Made by a program: the position numbers and the translations under genes
Origin: Palsa-504 sp963819785
GTDB lineage: Bacteria; Actinomycetota; Actinomycetes; Streptosporangiales; Streptosporangiaceae
Length of the DNA stretch: 64,000 nt
Direction of reading: 5' to 3'
NCBI GenBank assembly: GCA_963819785.1
Contig: CAWFXW010000028.1
Coordinates: forward strand, 124,001 to 188,000
Notes under the pieces: generated by a model
Database searches by the model: none
Told to the model about the DNA's origin: nothing
The model's input: only the letters and a program-made list of their open reading frames with translations
In this document: positions 35,508 to 43,735 of the stretch, piece by piece
Layout of the letters: each line of letters starts with the position of its first letter
How positions within the stretch are numbered: the stretch's first letter is position 1

Positions 35508-35558
35508 GCTAAGGTTTATGCACCTTAGGGTTATATAGCTTAGGTGTATAGTTCTACT
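35508..35558 (+). promoter_or_regulatory. AT-rich promoter with CTAAGG/CCTTAG dyad, probably leaderless
   Basis: CTAAGG-N8-CCTTAG (35508-35527) is followed by a further CTTAGG at 35538. TATAGT (35546-35551) is a near-consensus -10 box seven bases before ATG 35559, so the transcript would start at or near the ATG and lack a ribosome site. The dyad overlaps the -35 position and could bind a repressor. Confidence 0.55.
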
Positions 35559-37022
35559 ATGAATGGAAAGGCCAGTAAGCCTGAACGGGTCTTCGACCGT
35601 GATGCCGAGTGGGACGGTCTGATCAGGTTTGCGAGCTCTGGGAACAGCGATGTACGCCTCGGGATCGTCAGCGGCCGCCGCCGCCAGGGCAAGACCTACC
35701 TGCTGGACGCCGTGGCCGACGCGTTCGGCGGCTTCTTCTTCACCGCTACCGACGCCACCGAGATCGAATCGCTAGCCAGCTTCGGCCGGGCGCTGGCCAG
35801 CCGGACCGGAGGTGGCCGGTATGCACTCGCCGACTGGGATGAGGCACTGCAGCGGCTGTTCGAGACGGTGAGCGAGGGCCTTGTCGTCATCGACGAGTTC
35901 CCCTACCTGAGTAAGGCCAGCCCGCCACTGCCGTCCTTGATCCAGCGCGCGCTCGGCCCGCGCGGGTACGCCCAGCGATCCACGGCGCGGCTAGTGCTTT
36001 CTGGTTCCGCCATGTCGGTGATGGGCGGCCTCCTCAGCGGGAACGCGCCGCTGCGCGGGCGTGCCAGTCTGGAGCTGATTGTGCGGCCGTTCGGCTACCG
36101 CGATGCAGCCACATTCTGGGGCATCAGCGACCCTCGACTGGCCGTGCTTGTCCACTCGATCGTGGGCGGCACTCCGGCCTACCGTCGTGAGTTCGTGGCG
36201 GGAGACTCCCCTGCCTCGCTGGCCGACTTTGATCCTTGGGTGCTACGAACCGTGCTCAATCCGCAGCTCCCCCTATTCCGGGAGGCAAGGTACCTGCTAG
36301 CCGAGGAAGCCGACATTCGCGATACGGCCATCTACCATGCTGTCCTCGGTGCGATCGCGTCCGGGAACGCCACACGCGGCGGAATCGCCGGGTTTATCGG
36401 CCGCAAATCCCCCGATATCGGGCATCCGCTCGCCGTCCTGGAAGACTCACAGCTGATCATCCGGGAGCTGGATCCCTTCCGCAAGGGCCGATCGTGGTAC
36501 CGGATCACCGAGCCGCTTATCGTCTTCTACGAAGCTGTCATGCGCAGGGAATGGACCAGGCTGGAACGCGGAGACGCCGTGGGGGCATGGCGTAACTCAC
36601 AGGCCACTTTCCTGGCCCAGGTAGTCGGACCGCACTTCGAGGCGCTCTGCCGGGACTGGGCGCTGTCGGGGCTAAGAGCCGAGGTCTTCGGCGAGGCACC
36701 AGGTCAAGTGGCGGCCGGCGTGGTCGCCGATCCGCTTCGCCGTGGCCAGATCGAGGTGGACGTGGCGGTATTCGCACCGGACGACCCCGGCCTTCCCCGG
36801 CGGGTGCTGTCGCTCGGTGAAGCCAAATGGGACAAGGTCATGACCGTCGGCCAGGTTGAACGGCTCCGCCGGGCTCGGGACCTGCTCGCGGTGAAGGGGT
36901 ACGACATGAGTGCGACGAAGCTAGCCTGCTACAGCGGGGCAGGCTTCGACGTCGGCCTGCGCGATGCGGCTCGCGCAGACCCGCGGATCCAGTTGTTCGG
37001 CCTCGACGTGCTGTACGGCTGA
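35559..37022 (+). CDS. Archaeal-type AAA ATPase with C-terminal DUF234/PD-(D/E)XK-like domain
   Basis: A 487-residue protein of the ATPase family related to archaeal MJ-type STAND ATPases. Walker A is SGRRRQGKTYLLDAVA (about residue 38) and Walker B is GLVVIDEFPYL. A winged-helix/sensor region follows (IVGGTPAYRREF, LLAEEADIRDTAIYHAVL), then a C-terminal DUF234 domain whose QIEVDVAVF...SLGEAKWDK has the D...ExK pattern of restriction-like nucleases. GTG 35544 is an alternative start but lies inside the -10 box. The function of such ATPases is uncertain; a defence role is possible. Confidence 0.82.
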   Translation: MNGKASKPERVFDRDAEWDGLIRFASSGNSDVRLGIVSGRRRQGKTYLLDAVADAFGGFFFTATDATEIESLASFGRALASRTGGGRYALADWDEALQRLFETVSEGLVVIDEFPYLSKASPPLPSLIQRALGPRGYAQRSTARLVLSGSAMSVMGGLLSGNAPLRGRASLELIVRPFGYRDAATFWGISDPRLAVLVHSIVGGTPAYRREFVAGDSPASLADFDPWVLRTVLNPQLPLFREARYLLAEEADIRDTAIYHAVLGAIASGNATRGGIAGFIGRKSPDIGHPLAVLEDSQLIIRELDPFRKGRSWYRITEPLIVFYEAVMRREWTRLERGDAVGAWRNSQATFLAQVVGPHFEALCRDWALSGLRAEVFGEAPGQVAAGVVADPLRRGQIEVDVAVFAPDDPGLPRRVLSLGEAKWDKVMTVGQVERLRRARDLLAVKGYDMSATKLACYSGAGFDVGLRDAARADPRIQLFGLDVLYG

Positions 37023-37100
37023 GGCCGGCGAAGTGGCTGAGGCCGGCGAAGTGGCTGAGGCGAAGTGGCTGAGGCCGGCGAAGTGGCTGAGGCCGGCATC
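37021..37100. repeat. 18-bp tandem repeat, about 4.5 copies
   Basis: GAGGCCGGCGAAGTGGCT is repeated from 37021 (just at the ATPase stop): two full copies, one shortened by four bases (37057-37070), another full copy at 37071-37088 and a partial one. It separates the ATPase gene from the tRNA and could be a recombination hotspot or slippage tract. Confidence 0.85.
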
Positions 37101-37198
37101 TTATTCGTAGACTGGGTTGTCCGCGGGGTCGCAGGTGCAACACACTGCGACCTGCACGTGGCCGAGGCGTGATGTTCGCCGGCCACAATGATCTCCGA

Positions 37199-37272
37199 GC
37201 GCCCGTAGCTCAGCCGGACAGAGCAGCTGCCTTCTAAGCAGCGGGTCGCGGGTTCGAATCCTGCCGGGCGCG
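37199..37272 (+). tRNA. tRNA-Arg(TCT)
   Basis: A full cloverleaf: acceptor GCGCCCG/CGGGCGC, D-arm GCTC-AGCCGGACA-GAGC, anticodon stem GCTGC/GCAGC with loop CTTCTAA (anticodon TCT, reading AGA), and T-arm GCGGG-TTCGAAT-CCTGC. No CCA is encoded, as is usual in many actinobacteria. Its 3' 46 bases are repeated at 39376, the hallmark of an integration site. Confidence 0.93.
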
Positions 37273-37676
37273 CTGGCTGAACTGCGGAAACGCTTCACTG
37301 TGGAGCCTAGGAGGCCGACCACAGCGGTTCTGCAGCAGCATCCCAGCGCCAGGTGGACTCACCGCTGACCGGGCTGGACGAGCAGCAGGCGGGTGCCGCG
37401 GACCCGCGCGGAGCGCGATCATGCCCGCACCGTGGTCTCGTCGTTCGGCCTGTTCGTGATCGGGCGGATGGCCTACCGGGAGCCGGGCGGGGAACCGGCA
37501 CCCGGCCGATGGGGCGCTGAACCTGCCGGCCCGCCGGGTACTCCTGGCCGGGTCCAGCAGGCCGCGCCATCTTCGAGCAGCCCGACGTGGCTGAAATCGA
37601 AACAGATCGCGAGGCGGCCATTTCATCTCTAAGGACGGTGCGACCTGCTATTGCGTCTTCAGCGCATGGAGCGTAG
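37273..37676. other. Gene-free stretch inside the element
   Basis: About 400 bases after the tRNA. Open frames here are short and without recognisable domains or start sites. It probably holds scrambled remnants of genes lost from the integrated element. Confidence 0.4.
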
Positions 37677-38024
37677 CGTCCGGCTCATGCGATCAGCGTC
37701 CTGATCTGCCAGGCAGCTGCCGAGGCCGACATCGACCCCGACCGGGTCAGCTTCACCCGCACCGTCCGCATCATCCGCCGGGCCATCGGCCCGGCGGCCT
37801 TTCCCCCTGAGCAGGAAGAACACCTCCGCACCGCGATCAAGGCCGGCATCACCAGGAAGCAGAACCTCAACCCGCAGCGCCGGCACCGGACTTATCCCAG
37901 GGTCATCAAGCGAGCCCGCCACAACTCCTACCGCGTCAAGCGAGCCAGCGACAAAGGAACCCGCCACGCCGGACCGCCGACCATAAACCTCGTCAACCTG
38001 CGCATATACGGACTCGCGGCATGA
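37677..38024 (+). pseudogene. IS4-like transposase, C-terminal remnant
   Basis: An open frame of 115 codons without a start encodes ISVLICQAAAEADIDPDRVS, then FTRTVRIIRRAIG and a basic tail (HRTYPRVIKRARHNSYRVKR, NLVNLRIYGLAA) that is typical of the end of IS4-family DDE transposases in actinomycetes. The catalytic domain is missing, so it cannot transpose. Confidence 0.72.
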
Positions 38025-38029
38025 TCAAT

Positions 38030-38666
38030 TTACGGTAAGTGGCATTGCGCCCAGGCCTGTGCCCACGTCTTAATCCGAGCGCTCTGGACGGGATCACAGC
38101 CATACTCGGCAAATTCTTCATCTGGGTACATCAATGCGCGATCGAGCTGATCACGGAGATTCTCCAGCTGAAACTCACCATCGTCTAGCGCTGTACGGCC
38201 CATCGCAACCAAGTCAGGCTCACTAAAGACCTGCGCTGCGCCATGTACATCAATCACGTCCCGGAGCAATCCGCGGTCGTGCAGTGCACCCACCTTCAGC
38301 GCCACAGCGTCAGCAAGCGCCAGTACAGGTACGAACGACATCATCGTCGGAGAATGGTTTAGCGGTTCCTTGAGCACGTCGACGCGGTAGGCCGCCCCTG
38401 ATGGCAACGCCACGTCCAAGTGCCCTTTCCTGCCGCTCGCCCTGAGCACCTGAACCTCGAAGCCGAAGTGACGGTAAGCGTCCGCAAGCGCTTCTGTGAT
38501 CTCCTCCACCGGAGCACTATGCCCGGTGGCGAAGTCCACATCGTCAGACGGGCGGGTTACCAAGCCGTGGGCCTTGATCGCGTACCCGCCAGCCAGCGCT
38601 AACCCGTACTGTGCGCATACCGGGAGAGCAGCCTCCACCAGAAGCGCGTGCTCTCCTTCAATCACT
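38030..38666 (-). CDS. Nucleotidyltransferase, AbiEii/AbiGii toxin-like
   Basis: A 211-residue nucleotidyltransferase-fold protein: ALAGGYAIKAHGLVTRPSDDVDFAT carries the GG...DvD metal site, with HLDVALPSGAAYRVDVLKEP next and LALADAVALKVGALHDRGLLRDVIDV later, the usual order in abortive-infection/toxin nucleotidyltransferases. GTG 38666 is the likely start because it overlaps the stop of the partner gene before it (GTGATTGA). With that partner it forms a two-gene toxin-antitoxin-like cassette. Its nucleic-acid or protein target is unknown. Confidence 0.8.
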
Positions 38667-39008
38667 TGCAGCCCTGACCGAGGCGAGCTCGGGAAAATGA
38701 CCCTCCCATACGCGGCGCAGCGGCTGCGGGAGCCCAAGGCGCGTCCACTCTGACCGGAGCAAGTCCACGTTGAGCCAGCTCGTGTAGTGCTCGCGCGTAA
38801 CACCGGAGGTAAGAACCGTCATGTGATACATGTACCGCTGGACCGGATTGGCGAGATCGAAGCTCCGCCGCCCCGACCAGGCCAGGTCATGGGGCAACTC
38901 CACGACACCGCCTGGCGGCCCTGCCAAGTGGCTGAGCGATGCCGGCAAGGTCTCCTCGACGCCGCTCCAGCGCGAGGGCAGATTCCGCCTGCCGCGAGCA
39001 TCGTCCAT
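38658..39008 (-). CDS. Partner (antitoxin-like) protein of the nucleotidyltransferase
   Basis: A 116-residue protein starting at ATG 39008. The recognisable part is VVELPHDLAWSGRRSFDLANPVQRYMYHMTVLT followed by YTSWLNVDLLRSEWTRLGLP and RRVWEGHFPEL. Small proteins of this type precede AbiEii-like nucleotidyltransferases in many actinomycetes. The stop overlaps the toxin-like gene. It is presumed to be the antitoxin or regulator; no DNA-binding motif is obvious. Confidence 0.68.
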   Translation of the reverse strand: MDDARGRRNLPSRWSGVEETLPASLSHLAGPPGGVVELPHDLAWSGRRSFDLANPVQRYMYHMTVLTSGVTREHYTSWLNVDLLRSEWTRLGLPQPLRRVWEGHFPELASVRAASD

Positions 39009-39375
39009 GGAGCCATTCTGCCCCGGATCGAAGGAACAATCGAACTGAAACGCCGGACGGCGAGACCGCGGAACTCTCCGCGGCGGGGTGGCGATCCTCC
39101 GCGTCGCGTCCGCTTCCTCGTCCGTCGATGTCCGACGACGCCTAGACAGGTAGCCGACCATCACCGTCTCCAAGCGGATCAGCCTGACGCCATGCGCCGC
39201 CCGCCGGTGCCTTGGCGGACCCCGCCATAGGAAGGGGCCGGCTCAGAGATCAAGAGGCTCGCGTGGAATGGTTCCCAGTCTCACTACGCGAGAGCAGATA
39301 ATTATGCGGATCTCGCTCCGAGGCGATGATCCCTTACGCTGGCCTTCCTGCGAGGACTACAGCGCACGGCCGTTA
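39009..39375. other. Gene-free stretch up to the att repeat
   Basis: Some 370 bases upstream of the antitoxin-like gene. I see no gene and no strong repeat. The promoter of the cassette must lie near 39010-39200. Confidence 0.4.
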
Positions 39376-39424
39376 CTGCCTTCTGAGCAGCGGGTCGCGG
39401 GTTCGAATCCTGCCGGGCGCGCTG
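39376..39424. repeat. att-like duplicate of the tRNA-Arg 3' end
   Basis: 48 of 49 bases match 37227-37275. The acceptor and D-arm are absent, so this is not a functional tRNA. It marks the distal edge of the integrated segment. Confidence 0.85.
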
Positions 39425-39541
39425 ATCTGCGGCTTTGCCTGCGCGGCGCCGCTTGCGCGGGTCGGCTACCGGACACAACCGTTGGCAGCTCAAGGCGGCT
39501 CGACCGCGCTCCGGTGTCAGTCAATGACTCCCTGAAGTCTT

Positions 39542-39557
39542 GTATCACATATGATAC
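39542..39557 (+). promoter_or_regulatory. Palindromic operator GTATCA-N4-TGATAC
   Basis: GTATCACATATGATAC is a near-perfect 16-base dyad that overlaps a possible -10 (TACGAT) of the second nucleotidyltransferase cassette. AGGAGG at 39573-39578 and ATG 39588 follow. The position suggests autorepression by the XRE partner encoded downstream. Confidence 0.65.
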
Positions 39558-39587
39558 GATGAGATCAATCGCAGGAGGACTTCAGGG

Positions 39588-40292
39588 ATGACCAGACCGG
39601 AATCTGACGCCCCTGGGCTCGCCCGGCCCGAGTTGGTACGCGTGCTCGAATCAGCGGCACGGCTCCAAGAGGTGGTTCCCGATGCCGTCCTGGTCGGCGG
39701 CTCTGCCGCGGCGCTGTGGGCCAATCACCGCTTCTCCTATGACCACGACCATGTGCTACAGGATCTCAGTGATCGCTTCGACGCCGTACTTGAAGCGATC
39801 GAAGCAACGGACGGATGGGTGACGAACCGGGTGACCCCGGGAAAGATTATCCTCGGCGAACTGGGCGATATCGAGTCTGGAGTCCGCCAGCTGATCCGGA
39901 GCAAGCCCTTGGAGGTCACGGAAGTGGAGCTTCCGTCCGGGCAAGTGCTCCGGGTACCGACGCCAGACGAGACGCTGCGGATCAAGGGTTACCTCATTGT
40001 CCGGCGTAACCAGGTTCGGGACTACCTTGATGTGGCGGCTCTTTCTGACCGGTACGGGATCGCTCACGCTGCAGATGTACTCCGGCACATTGATACCTAC
40101 TACTCCGACCAGCGCGGCCCCGAATCGGAGGCTGTTGCGACCCAGCTCGCCCGGCAACTGGCCGACCCTAGGCCAGCTGACGCTCGTACGATCGGCCAGC
40201 TTGGCCGGTACAAGGGCCTGGATGAACGCTGGACCGACTGGGAGAACGTTACCGACGTCTGCCGCTCGCTAGCTGTGGAGATGGTGCAATGA
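39588..40292 (+). CDS. Nucleotidyltransferase-fold toxin-like protein
   Basis: A 234-residue protein with the nucleotidyltransferase signature AVLVGGSAAALWANHRFSYD-HDH, in which the DxD is replaced by DHDH, then FDAVLEAIEATDGWVTNRV and TPDETLRIKGYLIVRRNQVRDYLDVAAL, as in AbiEii/MenT-like proteins. AGGAGG lies ten bases upstream of ATG 39588. It overlaps the XRE gene (ATGA). The toxin role is inferred from the fold, the pairing and the operator. Confidence 0.8.
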   Translation: MTRPESDAPGLARPELVRVLESAARLQEVVPDAVLVGGSAAALWANHRFSYDHDHVLQDLSDRFDAVLEAIEATDGWVTNRVTPGKIILGELGDIESGVRQLIRSKPLEVTEVELPSGQVLRVPTPDETLRIKGYLIVRRNQVRDYLDVAALSDRYGIAHAADVLRHIDTYYSDQRGPESEAVATQLARQLADPRPADARTIGQLGRYKGLDERWTDWENVTDVCRSLAVEMVQ

Positions 40293-40756
40293 CCACCGCC
40301 CTGAGGTTCCGCAACATTGACGCGTCTCCGGACGACCCGGTGGAGACCTGGCCCTTCGAAGGCATCCTCGCGGCAGTAGAACGGGGCACCCTCCCGGATT
40401 GGCGCCGACTCGCGAGCGCGATCCGGGCCGATCCCTGGGGTCCAGTAGCTCATCAGGTCCTCGAAGCCGTTCACCTATCCCACCCCTACGGCACCACCGA
40501 GCTGCTGGAGGAGGTAGTAACCCGCGCCCGCAAGCTAGCCGCCGACTCAGAACGGGCGGATGTCGCATCCGAGGTGCAGGGCCTCGTCGCCAGATCCGGG
40601 CTGTCCAAGCAGGATTTCGCGGAGAGAATAGGGACCTCGCGATCTCGTCTGTCGACCTATATGTCTGGCAAGGTTGTGCCCTCAGCCACCTTGATGGTAC
40701 GGATGCGGCGGGTCGCGCTGCACGCCTCTGAGATGACTACTCAAGCTGCGAGCTAG
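40289..40756 (+). CDS. XRE-type helix-turn-helix partner (antitoxin-like)
   Basis: A 155-residue protein. The C-terminal 60 residues form a XRE-type helix-turn-helix (VQGLVARSGLSKQDFAERIG, then TSRSRLSTYMSGKVVPSATL), and the N-terminal half is helical (WPFEGILAAVERGTLPDWRRL). Coupled to the nucleotidyltransferase. It probably binds the dyad at 39542-39557 and neutralises the partner, as in type II or IV toxin-antitoxin modules. Confidence 0.82.
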   Translation: MTTALRFRNIDASPDDPVETWPFEGILAAVERGTLPDWRRLASAIRADPWGPVAHQVLEAVHLSHPYGTTELLEEVVTRARKLAADSERADVASEVQGLVARSGLSKQDFAERIGTSRSRLSTYMSGKVVPSATLMVRMRRVALHASEMTTQAAS

Positions 40757-41006
40757 TGTCGCGTGGCGTTAATCATTTGACGCTTTGGGAATGGGCTTTC
40801 CCGCACGCTTCGCGCCCGGCGCTCGGTTTACGGGTGGTGAGCGCTCGTCTTCCTGGGTTCGGTTCTCAGCTGTCAGAGCACGTTTGATGCGCCATTCGGC
40901 ATGACGGCCGGCCGTATTGTGACTGTGACGCTGACGGTTTGACACGGGCGCCGGCGTGTCCCTGCTGGCTGGTGTGCGGGCGAGCCCCGGGTGTCCGCGT
41001 TCGGGC

Positions 41007-41585
41007 CTAGTTCAGGATGCACTGTTTCAATGCGGCTGCGGCGTCGGCCAGTATGTGCCGGGACAGGTCCGGGTCGTCGACTGCCCGGGCCATGGAGATC
41101 GCGCCGACGAGGGCACTGAGGGTGAGGATCGCTTCGCGTTCTCCGGCTTGGCGGTCGGGGTTATCGATGAGGTCGGCCAGCACGGCCAGGCATTCCTTCA
41201 CCTGGCGGGTATAGCTGCCTCGTTCCGGCCCGCCGGCGCGGGCGGCATCCGCGGCGATGCCGACCACGCCGCAGCCCGACTCGGGATGATCGCGGTGCCA
41301 GGTGCTGAGGTAACCGTCGACGAGCGCGGTATATCCACGCTGCCCGCCGAGATCGGCGGACGCCATCGTCCATGCGCTGCCCTGGGTAAGGGCGCGCTGC
41401 GCGGCCTCGGCGATGAGATGTTCGCGGGAGGCGAAGTGCCGGTAGAACCCGCCATGGGTCAGCCCGGCTTCCTTCATGAGCTCGGCGACGGCGAGGCGGT
41501 CGATGCCGTCGCGGCGGATCCGCGCCGCGGCGATGTCGAGGATGCGGTCATGGCTGGCCGCCTTGGCCGCTTGAGATGTGCCCAC
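41007..41585 (-). CDS. TetR family transcriptional regulator
   Basis: A 192-residue repressor: helix-turn-helix SHDRILDIAAARIRRDGIDR and LAVAELMKEAGLTHGGFYRHFASREHLIAEA, then a C-terminal ligand domain with GCGVVGIAADAAR. It resembles the subgroup with C-terminal domain TetR_C_35/YxaF-like. It is divergent from the MBL-fold gene; the paired dyads at 41626-41670 lie between them. Confidence 0.93.
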   Translation of the reverse strand: MGTSQAAKAASHDRILDIAAARIRRDGIDRLAVAELMKEAGLTHGGFYRHFASREHLIAEAAQRALTQGSAWTMASADLGGQRGYTALVDGYLSTWHRDHPESGCGVVGIAADAARAGGPERGSYTRQVKECLAVLADLIDNPDRQAGEREAILTLSALVGAISMARAVDDPDLSRHILADAAAALKQCILN

Positions 41586-41625
41586 GATGGATCCTCCGGT
41601 TGGTGTCGGCGCGCTTGACGAGCAG

Positions 41626-41670
41626 GATGATATCTGTCATCCTCATCAATTATGGATGACGATTGTCATC
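41626..41670. promoter_or_regulatory. Two GATGAY-N4-GTCATC operators
   Basis: GATGATATCTGTCATC (41626-41641) and GATGACGATTGTCATC (41655-41670) are two copies of a palindrome with centres 29 bases apart, midway between the TetR and MBL-fold genes. They are the probable TetR operators and would control both directions. Confidence 0.75.
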
Positions 41671-41738
41671 TTGATGTGAGCCCATGCGGCAGCCGACCCG
41701 GGTCCATTGACCGTTCAGCCTCGAGACAGGCGGAAACC

Positions 41739-42618
41739 ATGACCTCCGAAGGCACCGCGCAAGACCCGCCTGACCTCACCATCGAGGTCTACACGACCCC
41801 GGGCCGGCCGTTCACCAGTGCCACCCCGCCCGGAGGCCCGGGTGACCTGCCGACCTGGTCCCCGTCGTCCGCCACGCTGATCTACGGCGACCATAACGCG
41901 GTCCTCGTCGACACGCTGGTCACCTTTGACCAGGCGGACGCGCTGGCCGACTGGATCCAGACGAAGGGGCGGCGGCTGTCTCGCATCCACATCACCCACG
42001 GCCATGGCGATCACTGGCTTGGCCTGGCCCGGCTGATCCAGCGCTTTCCGGGAGCGAGGGGCCTGGCGACGGCTGAGGTCCTGGCCCAGGCGGCTGACCC
42101 CGCCATGGCCGGGTACTGGGAGGCGATCTTCCCCGGCGAGGTCCCCCGGGGGCGGGGAGAAGGTGCTGCCGGAGCTGCTGGCGGGCGACACGATCGACCT
42201 GGAGGGCAACGAGCTGCTGGTCATCCGGATCGGCCAGGCCGACACCGCGGAATCCACCGTCTTGTATGTCCCGTCGCTGGCCGCGGTCGTCACCGGGGAC
42301 CTGGCTTACAACCAGGTGCACATGATGACCGCCGAGACCGGTGAAGCCGAACGGGACCAGTGGATCGCCAACCTGGATGAGGTTGCCGCGCTCGAACCCG
42401 CCGTCGTCGTCGCCGGCCACAAGAAGACCGGCAACGGCAACGATCCGAAGATCATCAGCGAATCCCAGCAATACCTGCGGGACTTCACCCGGATCGCCGC
42501 CGGAGAGACCACCACGGCCGGCATCGTCGCCCGGATGACCGAGCTCTATCCCGACTGGGAGAACCTCCGCACGCTCTGGCATTCCGCGCGAACAGCCATC
42601 GTGCGCAAGAACGGCTAG
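41739..42618 (+). CDS. MBL-fold metallo-hydrolase under TetR control, frame broken
   Basis: A metallo-beta-lactamase-fold protein of about 293 residues. The first frame has ATLIYGDHNAVLVDTLVTFDQADALADWI and the metal site IHITHGHGDHWLG (HxHxDH). Near 42150, in a CCCCCGGGGGCGGGG tract, the frame changes. The second frame has VVTGDLAYNQVHMM and VVVAGHKKTG with the later ligands. The start is ATG 41739. The TetR neighbour and its operators suggest inducible detoxification. Substrate unknown. Confidence 0.85.
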
Positions 42619-42631
42619 CTGGCAGCCTGAG

Positions 42632-42958
42632 GTGGTCTTGGGCGGGGAGATCTGGGACGAGCCGGTGCGCGGAGAAACCTTCCCGCCGCACCTGCTGGGC
42701 CTGTCCGGGATCGGGCAGCTCCGGCTGTTCCTGGACGGGAAAGCCGCTGCGCCGCCGGTCAGCCACTTGACGGGTGCGTATCCCACCGAGGTCGGCGTGG
42801 GCAGCGCTACGTTCGTCATGCCGGTCACCGGGTGGCTGCAGATACCGCCTGGCCTGATGACGGCAGGTGGCGTGGCCATCTTGGCCGACGGGCCGCTCGC
42901 GTGGGCGATCCAGAGCGGATTGCCGCCGGCGACGGGGTATGCGACCACCGCGGCGGCG
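42632..42958 (+). pseudogene. PaaI-like thioesterase, truncated
   Basis: An open frame of 109 codons encodes the first part of a hot-dog thioesterase: FPPHLLGLSGIGQLRLFLDG, then TFVMPVTGWLQIPPG and TAGGVAILADGPLAWAIQSG. The similarity stops near 42955, where the strand content switches to an antisense integrase fragment. The C-terminal half of the fold is gone, so it should be inactive. Confidence 0.68.
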
Positions 42959-43136
42959 CCAGTGTCCGGCGCGACTTCGGCGTCTTCGTGTCACCCCCGG
43001 CACGATCGGCCCGCCACACGAACACCGCGAGCTCCTCGTGATCGAACCCGGCCTCGGTGACCGGCTGCCACTGACCTCCGATCCAGGCGACCACGTGGTC
43101 CCAGAGCAGCGCCCGAACCTCCTCGGTCCGCAGCAC
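42957..43136 (-). pseudogene. Tyrosine integrase fragment
   Basis: Sixty codons on the minus strand encode VLRTEEVRALLWDHVV...LAVFVWRADRAGGDTKTPKSRRTLA. This is the segment around the first catalytic arginine in actinophage-type tyrosine recombinases (the RTEEARAL-W-HV and GGDTKTxKSRRTLALP pattern). The catalytic tyrosine domain is missing and it abuts the truncated thioesterase, so a deletion has joined the two. Confidence 0.7.
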
Positions 43137-43392
43137 TCGGGGGCCACGCCCTTGTAGTCGTGGGGAGCCATCGGCGGTCGACGTGGCGCCATATGAAACC
43201 TTCTGCACTGCTATCGCATTATCGATACTATTTTCGTTTACTCGAACATTAGCGAAGGTAACAGGATCCACGGGGCCGGATGGCGGGGACCCGTGAGAAA
43301 TTTCTCTTGGCAGAGCGATGGATCCGGGGCGAGTCGTTCGTCTCTGAATCAGGACACGGCTGGAGCAGGCCGCCGGGACAACGGAGTGTTGG
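43137..43392. other. Gene-free, AT-richer stretch
   Basis: About 255 bases. GC drops near 43195-43260 (ATTATCGATACTATTTTCG), and no gene or clear repeat is seen. It is probably foreign DNA left by the integrase-bearing element. Confidence 0.4.
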
Positions 43393-43608
43393 ATGACGCA
43401 GTACCTGATCTCGTTCGGCGCCCACGCGATGGACCACATCTCCGACCAGGACATGCCCGCCGTGGCCAGGGCCGCGCGCGCGGCGGTCCAGGAGGCCATC
43501 AACGCCGGCGTGTACGTATCCGCCGGCGGGCTGGAAAACCAGCCGGCGAGCATCGTGGCCACCGACGGGGCGGTCACCGACGGCCCGTACCCGCAGGCCA
43601 TCGGCGGG
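43393..43608 (+). pseudogene. YCII-domain protein, truncated
   Basis: Seventy-two codons match the first two-thirds of a YCII-related protein: MTQYLISFGAHAMDHISDQD, then SAGGLENQPASIVATDGAVTDGPYPQAIGG. After IGG the family sequence is lost and the frame runs on into the leader of the acyl-CoA synthetase gene. Truncated by a deletion. Confidence 0.7.
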
Positions 43609-43735
43609 CTCACGCCTGCCTGGCGTGCCATATCTTATTCAGTAGCCGGAGCCCCCGCTTGGTGCCGCCGTGACGATAATGCGAACTGGGTCGCGGCGTG
43701 GCGAGCCAGCGGCAGGACGGGAGGGCGGCATAAGC

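Larger units (their letters stand above)
37227..39424. mobile_element. Small decayed integrative element bounded by tRNA-Arg att repeats
   Basis: A 49-base segment covering the anticodon arm to just past the tRNA 3' end (37227-37275) is repeated at 39376-39424 with one mismatch (A37236 to G39385). The 2.1 kb between carries an IS4-like transposase remnant and a nucleotidyltransferase pair but no intact integrase. A tyrosine-integrase fragment lies 3.5 kb further on (42957-43136), so the original element may have been larger. Confidence 0.75.

Noticed and set aside
37021..37100. CRISPR array
   Set aside because: The 18-bp units are head-to-tail without spacers, so this is a simple tandem repeat.
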